Numbered from the stretch's first letter, positions 9,665-18,282 are shown. The stretch is DNA of 64,000 nt from Acidobacteriota bacterium (GCA_013289765.1 JABCZI010000015.1:40460-104459), one strand, 5' to 3'. Made by a program: numbers and translations. Notes: generated by a model not told the origin, from the letters alone.

Positions 9665-9726
9665 ACCAAGTACCGAGTATCGAAAACCAAGTATCGAGAA
9701 CCAAGTATCGAGAACGAAGAACCGAG
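9665..9726. repeat. short tandem repeat array, 14-bp unit
   Basis: Two perfect 14-bp copies of CCAAGTATCGAGAA lie at 9687-9714, flanked by degenerate copies (AAGTACCGAGTATCG before, GAAGAACCGAG after). The array fills the gap between the aldehyde dehydrogenase stop and the DinB-like gene. The AGTACCGAG word recurs in the inverted element at 10670-10775, so both probably belong to one family of local repeats. Confidence 0.75.
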
Positions 9727-9732
9727 GTCCCA

Positions 9733-10227
9733 ATGAGCGATACTTCACCCGCGTCCGATCCGAAACGCGAATTGTTGCGTCATGGTTTGGCCACGCTGGC
9801 TTATCGCGGAGGCAAAGCGGTCCGCGGCGCGCCCGAGGGTTTTGCCGCGTTCCCGGTGGTTGCGGGTGTGCGTGGTCCCGGACGAATTCTCGCTCACATC
9901 GGTGATCTCATGGATTGGGCGCTCACCATCGCGGCCGGCAAGCGCCAGTGGCACGACTCGACGCCCCTGCCGTGGGAACAGGAAGTCGAGCGCTTCTTCG
10001 CGGCGCTGAAAAAGTTCGACGACTATTTGGCTTCTACCGAACCGGTACAAACTTCTCCGGAAAAGCTTCTTCAAGGACCCATCGCCGACGCTCTGACTCA
10101 CGTTGGCCAGATCGCGATGCTGCGGCGCATGGCGGGCGGCCCGCTGAAGGGCGAGAGTTATTACGAAGCCGAGATTTCCTGCGGACGCGTCGGCGCCGAG
10201 CAGACGCCGCCGAAAAGAGAATTCTAA
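9733..10227 (+). CDS. DinB-superfamily protein
   Basis: A 164-residue protein of the DinB/YfiT four-helix type. Visible are an N-terminal helix ELLRHGLATLAYRGG, then GRILAHIGDLMDWAL with the first candidate metal His, and DALTHVGQIAMLRRM with the second His. Many members of this fold bind a divalent metal and some are thiol-dependent transferases; the reaction here is unknown. The frame extends upstream inside the aldehyde dehydrogenase, but the ATG at 9733 lies after the tandem repeat and gives a protein of normal family length. Confidence 0.8.
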   Translation: MSDTSPASDPKRELLRHGLATLAYRGGKAVRGAPEGFAAFPVVAGVRGPGRILAHIGDLMDWALTIAAGKRQWHDSTPLPWEQEVERFFAALKKFDDYLASTEPVQTSPEKLLQGPIADALTHVGQIAMLRRMAGGPLKGESYYEAEISCGRVGAEQTPPKREF

Positions 10228-10395
10228 ACGCGAGTGCCCGATACTGATTCGTTTTGGCTTTCCGCTTCAAGTACAATGACGCTCGTAAGGGCGATTCCGG
10301 CGGCGCTCGCGCCGCAAGACGAGGGCAAGCCTTTGGCGACTGGTGAAATCACTACTTCGGGTACGCAAACTCCCGCGCAACTTCCCCACCATAGG

Positions 10396-10671
10396 GTGAA
10401 GATTAAGAAGAGTGGGCAGCGCGCCTGCAATGAAAAAAATGAAAAGGGAAAGTTCTGCGGCGGTCATTTGAAACGCTGGTTCTACTCGGAGGACGTAATC
10501 GAGCAGGCCTGCGGTGACGCCGAAAAAGCCTGGGGACCCGACGCCGAAGTTTACCGCTGCGAGCACTGCCAGACGCTCTACTTGCCGAATCCGGCGGAAG
10601 CCAAAGTGAATGTCGCGGGGCAGGGAATGATTTCGGTATTCGGACTAACGCTGCCGCCGAAGGAAAAATAG
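10396..10671 (+). CDS. small Cys-rich (putative zinc-binding) protein
   Basis: From a GTG at 10396 the protein has 91 residues. The frame is open back to 10234, but the first 54 residues are not protein-like in composition. It has Cys11, Cys21, Cys39 and a CEHC pair (Cys55/Cys58), spaced to bind one zinc. The body reads KGKFCGGHLKRW, then DVIEQACGD, then VYRCEHCQTLYLPNP. I do not recognise a named family. No partner gene is evident; it sits between a DinB-like gene and a repeat element. Start is uncertain (ATG at 10276 is another option). Confidence 0.65.
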   Translation: MKIKKSGQRACNEKNEKGKFCGGHLKRWFYSEDVIEQACGDAEKAWGPDAEVYRCEHCQTLYLPNPAEAKVNVAGQGMISVFGLTLPPKEK

Positions 10672-10775
10672 TACCGAGTACCTAGTACCGAGCAAGAAAA
10701 AGCACCCCGGTACCTAGTACTTGGTATCGAGCCACTGAAGAGGGCGGTTTTGCTCGGTACTAGGTACTAGATACT
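10670..10775. repeat. palindromic intergenic element with 25-bp arms
   Basis: The left arm (10670-10694) and right arm (10751-10775) are inverted copies with two mismatches over 25 bp. They share TAGTACCGAGCA and its complement. The middle holds CGGTACC followed by TAGTACTTGGTATCGAG, i.e. further copies of the GTAC(C/T) words. It begins at the stop of the Cys-rich gene and ends just before the DRE-TIM gene. It looks like a REP/MITE-type element; in RNA it would fold into a long hairpin. Confidence 0.8.
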
Positions 10776-10787
10776 CGCAACTTCCCC

Positions 10788-12035
10788 ATGAACACTTCCG
10801 AACTCATCTACGATTGGAACCAGAATTATCCTCCCGGCTTGAAGCCATTGGGGCCGGTTTTGTTGAACGATGAGAGCTTGCGCGATGGCTTGCAGTCGCC
10901 TTCGGTGCGCGATCCTTCGATTCCCGAGAAAATTGAAATCCTCCATCTGATGGAAGCTGTCGGGATCAACTCGCTCGATCTGGGGTTGCCGGGCGCGGGA
11001 GCGCGCGCCGTGGAGCACGTCACGGCGCTGGCGCGAGAGATTGTTTCGGAGAAGATGAAAATTCGCGCCAACTGCGCGGCGCGAACGCACGAGAACGATA
11101 TTCGTCCGATCGCCGAGATCGTGCAGAAAACCGGACTGCCGATCGAGGCTGCGACCTTCATTGGATCGAGTCCCATCCGGCGATTCACTGAAAATTGGAC
11201 TGATGACTTCCTCTTGCAGACCACCGAAAAGGCTGTCAAATATGCCGTCTCGCTCGGCCTTGACGTAATGTACGTCACCGAAGACACGTCGCGGTGCGAT
11301 CCGGAAACGGTCAAGCGGCTCTATTCCACGGCGATCAGTTGCGGGGCGCGGGCCATCGTCATCTGCGACACCGCCGGACATGCTACGCCCGTGGGCGCGC
11401 TGGCGCTGGTGCGCTTTGTGATTGAAGAAGTGGTGAAGCCTTCGGGGGAAACGATTCGCGTGGACTGGCACGGCCACAGCGATCGCGGGCTTGCCGTTGC
11501 AAATTCGATGGCGGCGATTATCGCCGGAGCGAATTGCGTTCACGGGTGCGCCATCGGTTTGGGAGAGCGCGTTGGTAATACGCAGATGGATCAGATGCTG
11601 GTGAACCTGAAGCTGATGGAGATCGAGCCGTGGGCGGAGCAGGACCTTACCAAGCTCAAGCAATATTGCCAGGCAGTGTCGCGAGCCACGGGCGTGCCTA
11701 TTCCTGCAAACTATCCTGTCGTGGGCGACGATGCGTTCCGCACGGCGACCGGCGTGCATGCCGCGGCAATCATCAAGGCGTATCGCAAGAGTGATGTTGT
11801 GCTCGCCAACACAGTGTATTCGGGCGTGCCCTCGCATCTGTTCGGGCTGGAGCAGATCATCGATATCGGGCCGATGAGCGGTAAGTCGAATGTCCTGTAC
11901 TGGCTGGAGAAGCGCGGCGTCGCAGCGACTGACGACTTGGTTGAGCGCATCTACCAGCGCGCTAAGAGCAGCGACCATACTTTGAGCGAAATTGAAATTG
12001 TGGACTGCCTGCCAACCACGGTGAAGCAAAACTAG
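10788..12035 (+). CDS. DRE-TIM metallolyase (isopropylmalate/homocitrate-synthase-like)
   Basis: A 415-residue protein of the family holding 2-isopropylmalate synthase, homocitrate synthase and HMG-CoA lyase. The metal/substrate box reads NDESLRDGLQSP (Arg32-Asp33). The strand with the two metal His is VDWHGHSDRGLAVANS (His228, His230). The loop IGLGERVGNTQMDQM is typical of the synthase branch. It lacks the long C-terminal allosteric domain of LeuA, so a homocitrate/citramalate-like or lyase role is as likely as leucine biosynthesis. A PanE-like reductase follows 39 bp later on the same strand. Confidence 0.88.
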   Translation: MNTSELIYDWNQNYPPGLKPLGPVLLNDESLRDGLQSPSVRDPSIPEKIEILHLMEAVGINSLDLGLPGAGARAVEHVTALAREIVSEKMKIRANCAARTHENDIRPIAEIVQKTGLPIEAATFIGSSPIRRFTENWTDDFLLQTTEKAVKYAVSLGLDVMYVTEDTSRCDPETVKRLYSTAISCGARAIVICDTAGHATPVGALALVRFVIEEVVKPSGETIRVDWHGHSDRGLAVANSMAAIIAGANCVHGCAIGLGERVGNTQMDQMLVNLKLMEIEPWAEQDLTKLKQYCQAVSRATGVPIPANYPVVGDDAFRTATGVHAAAIIKAYRKSDVVLANTVYSGVPSHLFGLEQIIDIGPMSGKSNVLYWLEKRGVAATDDLVERIYQRAKSSDHTLSEIEIVDCLPTTVKQN

Positions 12036-12074
12036 AATCAGCACATCTAAACTGCTGGCAAAACGTGAGGTGTT

Positions 12075-12995
12075 ATGCCTGATACGATTTCCAAACCCGT
12101 GAGGCATGCGATTCTTGGAGCGGGCGGCGTTGGTGGAACGATCGGCGCTTGCCTGGCGCATGCTGGCGCTTCGGTCACGCTGGTCGTGCGCCGCGAAACG
12201 CTTGCACAGCATCCCAAACAACTTAATTTTGAGAGTCCGCTGGGAAAATTTATAGCGGACGTTGATGTGGCCGCCGAAGTGCCTCCGGCCGATGTGCTTT
12301 GGATTACGGTGAAGGCTACGCAACTCGAGTCGGCGCTCGGCGCACTGAAGAATCCCGATGGAGTACGTGCGATTGTTCCTCTGCTCAACGGCATTGATCA
12401 CGTTGCCTTGCTTCGCGGCAAGTACGGCGCGAGCCGGGTGATTCCGGCGACGATTGCAGGTGAAATGGAACGCGTGAGTCCGGGACATATTGTGCATCGC
12501 TCTCCATTTTTGCGATTGAATGTGTTGTCCGCGGGACACGCGCTGCTCGAGGGCACGCTCGATCAATTTTCCAAGATCGGCCTTTCGTGCCGTTTCATCG
12601 ACGACGAGCCCACGCTGCTGTGGGGCAAGCTGGTCTTTCTCGCGCCCTTTGCGTTGAGCACCAGCGCCGCTGATAAAACCGTTGGTGAAATTCTCTCCGA
12701 TCCGCAGTGGCGGAGTTTGGGAGAGGGTTGCGTGCGGGAAGCGTGCGCGGTGGGTGTGGCCGAGGGTGCGAAGGTCGATGCGGAGACCGTGGTCTCCGGA
12801 GTGGGCGCGATGCCCGCCGGGATGAAAAGCTCGATGCAGAAGGACGTTGAGAAGCACAACGCTCCAGAGCTCGACGCTATTGCGGGGCCGATCTTGCGCG
12901 GGGCTCGCAAGCACGGGATTGAGGTCCCGGCCACAAGGAAGCTGGTGGCGCTGGTGGAAGAGCGGGCCGGGTACAAGGAGAGTCGTCTGGCTTAG
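12075..12995 (+). CDS. panE: 2-dehydropantoate 2-reductase-family protein (ApbA/PanE)
   Basis: A 306-residue ketopantoate-reductase-like enzyme: NADPH-dependent reduction of 2-dehydropantoate to pantoate in pantothenate/CoA synthesis, if true to family. The nucleotide-binding motif GAGGVGGTIGACLAHAG is at residues 14-30, followed by VTLVVRR. ITVKATQ holds the family Lys, and PLLNGIDH follows. The C-terminal half has SSMQKDVEKH and EVPATRKL, both usual. A GAGGTG ribosome-binding site stands before the ATG. Co-directional with the DRE-TIM enzyme, it may act on a branched 2-oxo acid from the same route (inference). Confidence 0.85.
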   Translation: MPDTISKPVRHAILGAGGVGGTIGACLAHAGASVTLVVRRETLAQHPKQLNFESPLGKFIADVDVAAEVPPADVLWITVKATQLESALGALKNPDGVRAIVPLLNGIDHVALLRGKYGASRVIPATIAGEMERVSPGHIVHRSPFLRLNVLSAGHALLEGTLDQFSKIGLSCRFIDDEPTLLWGKLVFLAPFALSTSAADKTVGEILSDPQWRSLGEGCVREACAVGVAEGAKVDAETVVSGVGAMPAGMKSSMQKDVEKHNAPELDAIAGPILRGARKHGIEVPATRKLVALVEERAGYKESRLA

Positions 12996-13455
12996 ATTCT
13001 GGATCAAAAAAATACGGATCAAACTACGTAAAATCTCTCGAATCAAATAGATAGCCAGTGTTGATTCGCTCGATTCGCTCTAAAATATTGATTACATAGA
13101 AGTTACAAGTAAAATCCTTGCAATCAATGACTTAGCCAGCCATTGTTCCCTGCGTTCATGGTAAGTCCTTTGGAATCAGCAGGGGAAATTGCTCCGCTTG
13201 GCGAGTTGGTCTTCAAAATATTGAAAGCAAGTGACTTGCTCGTAGCAAGGTGGGAGAAGAATACAGTTGTCAAAGATGACATTCTTGGGGCACTGCGCCG
13301 CCTAGACCGTGATGGGGCAATTGGGTGACGGGAACAAGGGCGGATGTCACACGGGGCCTGTGGAAAAAGACGGGTTTCTCAGGACTTACGTGCTGGGCTA
13401 ATGAATGGCGTCGCTTCGCGACTCAGATGCGTCTGGGAACTGGGAGGCAGATCGT
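12996..13455 (+). other. A/T-rich gap with one doubtful small frame
   Basis: This 460-bp gap is visibly richer in A/T than its surroundings, with AATCAAA-type runs and a 9-bp tandem pair (GATTCGCTC twice near 13063-13080). A frame at 13158-13328 would give 56 residues (start MVSPLESAGEI, end RRLDRDGAIG). Residues 10-50 look like one helical pair, but there is no convincing ribosome-binding site. It could be the remains of a winged-helix protein. No RNA gene is seen. Confidence 0.4.
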
Positions 13456-13902
13456 ATGTTCACTTCACTGCCGATTGGATTTGTGAGGAGTCCGTACAAG
13501 GATGCGGGTGAGGTTCCTCGGGGGCTCGGCGCTAAACATGAGGCGGAGGGCGTGCTGGCGATCCTGCCCGAGTTTGAGGCGGGGCTTACCGACATCGAGG
13601 GTTTCTCGCATCTTGTGGTTCTGTGGGAATTCGATCGGTCCCAGGGATTTGAATTGTTGGGCACGCCGCCTTCCGACAATCGGGCGCATGGAGTGTTTGC
13701 GACGCGGTCTCCGCGGCGTCCGAACCCGATTGGGCTGACCATTGTTGAGTTGTTGCGGCGCGACGGGGTTGAGTTACACGTTCGAGGCGTTGACATGCTT
13801 GATGGGACACCCATTCTTGATGTCAAGCCCTTGTTGTCTAGTATTCCGCCGGAAAAGTTGCGGCGAGGGTGGCTGGCTGAGGCGGAAGCGAGACGGAAGT
13901 AG
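13456..13902 (+). CDS. trmO: TrmO-like tRNA methyltransferase (TsaA/YaeB)
   Basis: A 148-residue protein of the TrmO/VirR family, which uses S-adenosylmethionine to methylate N6-threonylcarbamoyladenosine at tRNA position 37. It begins TSLPIGFVRSPYKDAGEVPRG. The family signature follows as FSHLVVLWEFDRSQG, then HGVFATRSPRRPNPIGLT, then VDMLDGTPILDVKP. Length matches single-domain members, without the C-terminal domain of E. coli TrmO. The frame is open to an ATG at 13405, but the family alignment begins at the ATG at 13456. Confidence 0.92.
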   Translation: MFTSLPIGFVRSPYKDAGEVPRGLGAKHEAEGVLAILPEFEAGLTDIEGFSHLVVLWEFDRSQGFELLGTPPSDNRAHGVFATRSPRRPNPIGLTIVELLRRDGVELHVRGVDMLDGTPILDVKPLLSSIPPEKLRRGWLAEAEARRK

Positions 13903-14023
13903 ATGGGATGGCGCCAAGTTACAACTGGAAGACGCCGAACCCCTGGCTAGCGACCTTTCGATTCGGGCTAAATTTCGCTTCGCGCCCGGACAGCGCTGAC
14001 GTACACTAACCGGAGAGCGAGCG

Positions 14024-14278
14024 ATGACTGTGACTCTGAATCTAAAGCCAGAACTTGAGGCCGGACTCTCGGCGCAAGCGCGGGCAAGCGGAATGACTGT
14101 GGAGGAATATCTGCTTTCCGTGGTTGAAGGAGTTGTGCTGCCGACGGCGCGGAAAGCCTCCTCTGCCGATGAACGGGCTGCCGCGTTTGAGGCCTGGTCT
14201 GCGGGCCATCGGCCTACGCCACCGCTGTCCGATCATGCTGTCAGCCGCGACGGCATGTATGAAGGCCGCGATCACTAA
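14024..14278 (+). CDS. antitoxin of a PIN toxin-antitoxin pair
   Basis: An 84-residue protein whose N-terminal strand-helix-helix (VTLNLKPELEAGLSAQARASGMTVEEYL) fits a ribbon-helix-helix DNA-binding fold. The C-terminal half is polar and ends FEAWSAGHRPTPPLSDH, where a toxin-binding tail is expected. A GGAGAG site precedes the ATG. Its TAA overlaps the ATG of the PIN gene by one base (TAATG), so the pair is translationally coupled. Such antitoxins repress their own promoter. Confidence 0.8.
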   Translation: MTVTLNLKPELEAGLSAQARASGMTVEEYLLSVVEGVVLPTARKASSADERAAAFEAWSAGHRPTPPLSDHAVSRDGMYEGRDH

Positions 14279-14721
14279 TGCGTGTCCTGGTCGACACGAA
14301 CATTCTGCTTCGCAGCGCTCAACCGAATCATCCTCTTTGTTCTCAAGCCACGCGGGCAGTTTCAAAACTAATACGGCAGGAACACACGGTTTTGTTTTGC
14401 TCTCAGAACATCGCCGAATTCTGGAATGTGGCAACCCGCCCAGCCGATCTCAACGGCCTAGGATTCTCGCACGAGGAGGCGCTCCAGGAAGTCAGCAACA
14501 TTGAAAGATTGCTAACTCTTCTTCCGGACATTCCCGCAATCTACACGGCTTGGAAAGAGGTCGTGAGAGAACATAAAGTCCAAGGCGTTAAGGTCTATGA
14601 TGCCCGGCTCGTGGCCACGATGAGTATCTACGCGGTCGAGAGCATTCTCACGTTCAATACCTCTGATTTCAAGCGCTATATCAAATTCACCGCGCTTCAT
14701 CCTTCTTCAGTGCTCGCCTAA
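14278..14721 (+). CDS. PIN-domain toxin (VapC-like ribonuclease)
   Basis: A 147-residue PIN-domain protein: a metal-dependent RNase that usually cuts tRNA or rRNA when freed from its antitoxin. The acidic active site is visible: Asp6 in LVDTNILLR, Glu in NIAEFWNVATRP, Asp in VYDARLVATM and Asp in FNTSDFKRY. It is coupled to the antitoxin just upstream. The long alpha-helical middle (SHEEALQEVSNIERLL) is typical of this subclass. Confidence 0.88.
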   Translation: MRVLVDTNILLRSAQPNHPLCSQATRAVSKLIRQEHTVLFCSQNIAEFWNVATRPADLNGLGFSHEEALQEVSNIERLLTLLPDIPAIYTAWKEVVREHKVQGVKVYDARLVATMSIYAVESILTFNTSDFKRYIKFTALHPSSVLA

Positions 14722-14844
14722 TGTTACGAACGTCCATGTGTTATCAGGCCAGCAGGCAGGTTTCCGCTAAAGGAAGGGAATGTCCGGTTCCCGCCGAAGG
14801 TAATCCCTATTAGTTGCCACACGTTGTAACATTACGCAATACCC

Positions 14845-16125
14845 ATGAGCCCCGTTCCCCCACGTGCGCAAATGCCGGAGGTTGCGCCCACAGTGCAGCA
14901 GGATGTGGCGCGCCTGGCAGCATCGCCGGAGGTGCGGTCGGCCTACAACTGGCTGCGGACGCAGGAGCCGCAACTGGCGCAGTGGCAGATGGAGATGGCG
15001 CGGATTCCGGCGCCTCCGTTTGGCGAATCGGCGCGCGGGGCATGGCTGGCGGAGCGCTTCCGCGAGGTCGGGCTGGACGATGTGCGCATCGACGATGTGG
15101 GGAACGTATTTGGCGCGCATCCGGGTTTTATGCAATCTGGAGTTGGGCAGCGTTATGTGGCGCTGAGCGCGCACATCGATACCGTGTTTCCGGCGAACAC
15201 GCCGCTGAATATTCGCCAGCAGGGAAGCCGGCTGTATGGGCCGGGAGTTTCCGACAACGGAGCGGGCGTTACGGCAATGCTGGCGATCGCGTCGTTGCTG
15301 CGTGCGGTGCGCTTGCGGCATGGGCTGCCATTTGTGTTTATCGGAAATGTCGGGGAAGAGGGCGAAGGCGATCTGCGCGGCATGCGGCACATTTTTTCCA
15401 CGCCGCGGTGGAAGGATTCGATCGCTTACAGCGTGGTGCTTGATGGTGCGGGCGCAGATACGGTTGTGGCCGAGGCACTGGGCAGCCGCCGCTTTGAAGT
15501 GATCGTGCGCGGACCGGGCGGGCATTCGTGGAGCGATTTTGGCGCTCCTAATCCGATTGTGATTCTGTCGCGAGCTATTGACACCTTTACGTCCACGCCG
15601 GTGCCGACGGTGCCAAAAACTACCTTCAATATCGGAGTGATTCGCGGCGGCACCTCGGTGAATTCGATTCCGGAATCCGCCAGCATGAAGGTGGACATCC
15701 GCTCAACTTCGATGGCGGAGATGGAGCGGCTGGAGCAAACCTTGCGGCTGGCGTTGAATCGCGCCGCAGAGGACGAAACGCTCGCAGCGGAGATGCGCTC
15801 GCCAGTGCAGAAGCGGCCCGCGGGAGTAAATTGCGAAGTGGTCGCGATTGGGAGTCGGCCGGCGGGAGAGTTGACCACGGGTGCACGCATCCTGCATGTG
15901 ATTCGGGCGGTAGATGTGCAGCTCAATAATGCGGCGCAAGTGCAGCGGGCGTCCACCGACGCCAATATCCCACTGTCGCTGGGACTGGAGGCCATTGCCA
16001 TTGGGGGCGGAGGCTCGGGCGGTGGGGCGCACACCTTGCAAGAGTGGTTTGACAGCAACGGGCGCGAGCTGGGGCTGAAGCGGATTCTGTTGACGCTGCT
16101 GGCGCTGGCGGGAGCGGGGGAATAA
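14845..16125 (+). CDS. M20-family metallopeptidase
   Basis: A 426-residue M20 peptidase of the tripeptide-aminopeptidase/carboxypeptidase type. Zinc ligands are seen in ALSAHIDTVFP, GPGVSDNGAGVTAM and GNVGEEGEGD (the catalytic Glu pair). The dimerisation domain has RGPGGHSWSDFGAPN. The C-terminal ligand is in SGGGAHTLQEW. No signal peptide is visible, so it probably acts in the cytoplasm on short peptides. Its TAA overlaps an ATG of the next frame (TAATG at 16123-16127), suggesting linked translation with the amidohydrolase. Confidence 0.9.
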   Translation: MSPVPPRAQMPEVAPTVQQDVARLAASPEVRSAYNWLRTQEPQLAQWQMEMARIPAPPFGESARGAWLAERFREVGLDDVRIDDVGNVFGAHPGFMQSGVGQRYVALSAHIDTVFPANTPLNIRQQGSRLYGPGVSDNGAGVTAMLAIASLLRAVRLRHGLPFVFIGNVGEEGEGDLRGMRHIFSTPRWKDSIAYSVVLDGAGADTVVAEALGSRRFEVIVRGPGGHSWSDFGAPNPIVILSRAIDTFTSTPVPTVPKTTFNIGVIRGGTSVNSIPESASMKVDIRSTSMAEMERLEQTLRLALNRAAEDETLAAEMRSPVQKRPAGVNCEVVAIGSRPAGELTTGARILHVIRAVDVQLNNAAQVQRASTDANIPLSLGLEAIAIGGGGSGGGAHTLQEWFDSNGRELGLKRILLTLLALAGAGE

Positions 16126-16241
16126 TGGGGAGATTGGCGAATGTGCGGAGGGAATTAAAGACGTTGCCAGCGGAGTGCCGTCCCGAGGGGACTGGTTCCT
16201 TCTTTGCGCCGCCACCCGGCACTAGAGGGCCCGGCTTTCAC

Positions 16242-18008
16242 ATGGCGTCACTGCGTGATTCGCACCTGTCAGTAATCGTCATTGCCTTTGTCTCTATCTT
16301 TATCGCCACGCTTCCTGCCAGGCAGATCCTGGCCCAGAGCGGTGTTGCGCCGTCGGCGGATTCCAGGCCGAGGGCCGATGTGATCTTCATTCATGCGAAT
16401 GTTTACACGGGGGTACCGGCGGCAGCGCAGTTCAGTTCGGTGCTGCGCGCAGAGGCGATCGCGGTGCGTGGGGACCGCATTCAGGCAGTGGGCAAGACTT
16501 CCGAGATCGAGAAACTAAAAGGCCCCGAGACGCAGATCATTGATTTAGGCGGGCACTTCGTGATGCCCGGATTTAACGACGCGCACCTGCACCTGGCCGA
16601 TGCCGGGATGACGAAGCTCAATGTCGATGTGACCGGGGTGAAGACGCTGGATGAGCTGCGGGAGCGGTTGCGGGCGAAAGTGCAGGCGGCTAAAGGGGAC
16701 GAATGGATTCTGGGTGGCGGATGGGATGAGACTTTGTGGCCGTTAAAGACGCCGCCTAGCCGTTGGGACCTGGACGCGGTTTCGGATAACCATCCGGTTT
16801 ATCTGGATCGCGTGGATGGGCATCTGGCTGTGGCCAACACGCGAGCGTTGCAACTGGCGGACATCACTATAGCCAGCCACGACCCGGAAGGCGGCCTGAT
16901 CGATCGCGATGCGAATGGCCAGCCTACCGGAATTTTGCGCGAGACCGCGAAGCAGGCGGTGCTGGCGGTGATTCCGCCGCCTGTGCACGAAAAGCGCCGG
17001 CGTGGAATTGAGATCGCACTGGCCGATCTGGCGGAGCATGGTGTGACTTCGGCGCAGGATTATTCTCCGGAATGGGAGAATTTCCAGATTTACGAAGAGC
17101 TCGAAAAAGAGGGCAAGTTGACGGCGCGTATTTCCGAATGGCTGCCCTTTGACCTTGCGGTGGAAGATCTCAAAAAAAGGCGGGACTCGCATCCGCAGTC
17201 CGATTTGATGTTACACACGGGAATGCTGAAGGCTTTCATGGATGGCTCGGTGGGCGGGCATACGGCGGCCATGTTGGAGCCTTATGCCGATGATCCAAAA
17301 ACCTCGGGCCTGCCGCAGTATGAGGCGGCGAAGCTGAACGAAATGGCGAAGGAACGCGTACTGGCGGGCTTCCAGCTTGGCTTTCACGCCATCGGCGACA
17401 AAGGGGTGCAGTTGGCGCTGGATGCATTTGCTGAGGCAGAAAAAGCGGCGCGCCAAGAGAAAGTGAAGGCCTCGAACGGGGGCAACGACTTCCGTCTGCG
17501 CGTCGAACACGCTCAGGTCGTAACGCCCGCTGAAATCGCACGCTTTAAAGAGTTGAAGGTCATCGCCTCCATGCAGCCCAGCCACGTGCTAACCGACATG
17601 CGTTGGGTGAATGAAAGACTTGGAGCAAAGCGGGCCGCCAATAGCTACGCGTGGGCTGCATTTTTGAACAAAGGAGTCACGCTAGCCTTCGGCACGGATT
17701 ATCCGGTCGAACCGGTTACGCCGTTCCGCGGGCTGTATGCGGCGGTTACGCGCAAGAGCGAGGACGGAAAGCAGGAATTTTTCCCAGAGCAGAAGCTGAC
17801 CATGGATCAGGCGATCGCAGCTTACACCAGCGGCTCCGCGTTTGCCGAATTCGAGGAGAAGGTAAAGGGCGAACTGGCGCCTGGCATGCTTGCGGATTTC
17901 ATAGTGCTGGATCGCGATTTCACGGGAATGTCTGCCGAGAAATTGCTGACCACCAAGGTATTGCGAACCGTGGTCGGCGGCAAGACCGTTTACGAGGCCG
18001 GGAAATAA
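16242..18008 (+). CDS. exported amidohydrolase (YtcJ-like, amidohydrolase-3 family)
   Basis: A 588-residue metal-dependent hydrolase from the ATG at 16242, with a signal peptide (HLSVIVIAFVSIFIATLPA, then AQSG). The frame is open to an ATG at 16125 that overlaps the M20 stop; that start would put 39 residues before the signal peptide. The metal His pair is in GFNDAHLHLADAG. The later metal-site motifs are FHAIGDKG, RVEHAQVV and FGTDYPVEP. The family acts on amide or ester bonds of small molecules; substrate unknown. Confidence 0.88.
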   Translation: MASLRDSHLSVIVIAFVSIFIATLPARQILAQSGVAPSADSRPRADVIFIHANVYTGVPAAAQFSSVLRAEAIAVRGDRIQAVGKTSEIEKLKGPETQIIDLGGHFVMPGFNDAHLHLADAGMTKLNVDVTGVKTLDELRERLRAKVQAAKGDEWILGGGWDETLWPLKTPPSRWDLDAVSDNHPVYLDRVDGHLAVANTRALQLADITIASHDPEGGLIDRDANGQPTGILRETAKQAVLAVIPPPVHEKRRRGIEIALADLAEHGVTSAQDYSPEWENFQIYEELEKEGKLTARISEWLPFDLAVEDLKKRRDSHPQSDLMLHTGMLKAFMDGSVGGHTAAMLEPYADDPKTSGLPQYEAAKLNEMAKERVLAGFQLGFHAIGDKGVQLALDAFAEAEKAARQEKVKASNGGNDFRLRVEHAQVVTPAEIARFKELKVIASMQPSHVLTDMRWVNERLGAKRAANSYAWAAFLNKGVTLAFGTDYPVEPVTPFRGLYAAVTRKSEDGKQEFFPEQKLTMDQAIAAYTSGSAFAEFEEKVKGELAPGMLADFIVLDRDFTGMSAEKLLTTKVLRTVVGGKTVYEAGK

Positions 18009-18013
18009 GCTGG

Positions 18014-18052
18014 TCAAGCAGGTGCAGTCAAGCAAGTGCAGTCAAAGCAAGT
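18014..18052. repeat. 14-bp tandem repeat, 2.7 copies
   Basis: The unit TCAAGCAGGTGCAG is repeated at 18028 with one change (G to A) and partly again at 18042. It starts six bases after the amidohydrolase stop. No coding role is visible. Confidence 0.7.
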
Positions 18053-18241
18053 AATGAGCGGCTTGCCAAAGATGTTCTCACTAGCGCCGCTCGTTATCGA
18101 ATCTATTGTAATTTCAGCGAATTCTTCGTACTGGTAAAACGAAATGCTGCCTTTCTGCGTCTAACAGGAATTGGGTCGGATGGTTACGATGGCAGGCGCC
18201 GAGGCGCCTCAAGGGGCCGGGTGGTCCGCTTCGCAAACGCG

Positions 18242-18247
18242 TATAAT
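18242..18247 (+). promoter_or_regulatory. probable -10 box of htrA
   Basis: A perfect TATAAT lies 35 bases before the htrA start, in CGCGTATAATATTGGG. The expected -35 zone (about 18219-18224) has no good TTGACA match. A GGAGGA ribosome-binding site follows at 18267-18272. Confidence 0.5.
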
Positions 18248-18282
18248 ATTGGGTTTACACAGGTTCGGAGGAAAGCACGTAT

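Noticed and set aside
10767..13046. A 759-codon open frame on the minus strand
   Set aside because: It is antisense to the DRE-TIM and PanE-like genes, has His/Arg-rich unnatural composition and no domain; it arises from high-GC third-position bias.
13405..16265. Shared word MASLRDS at 13405 and 16242
   Set aside because: Only seven residues, with different codons, in unrelated proteins; chance.
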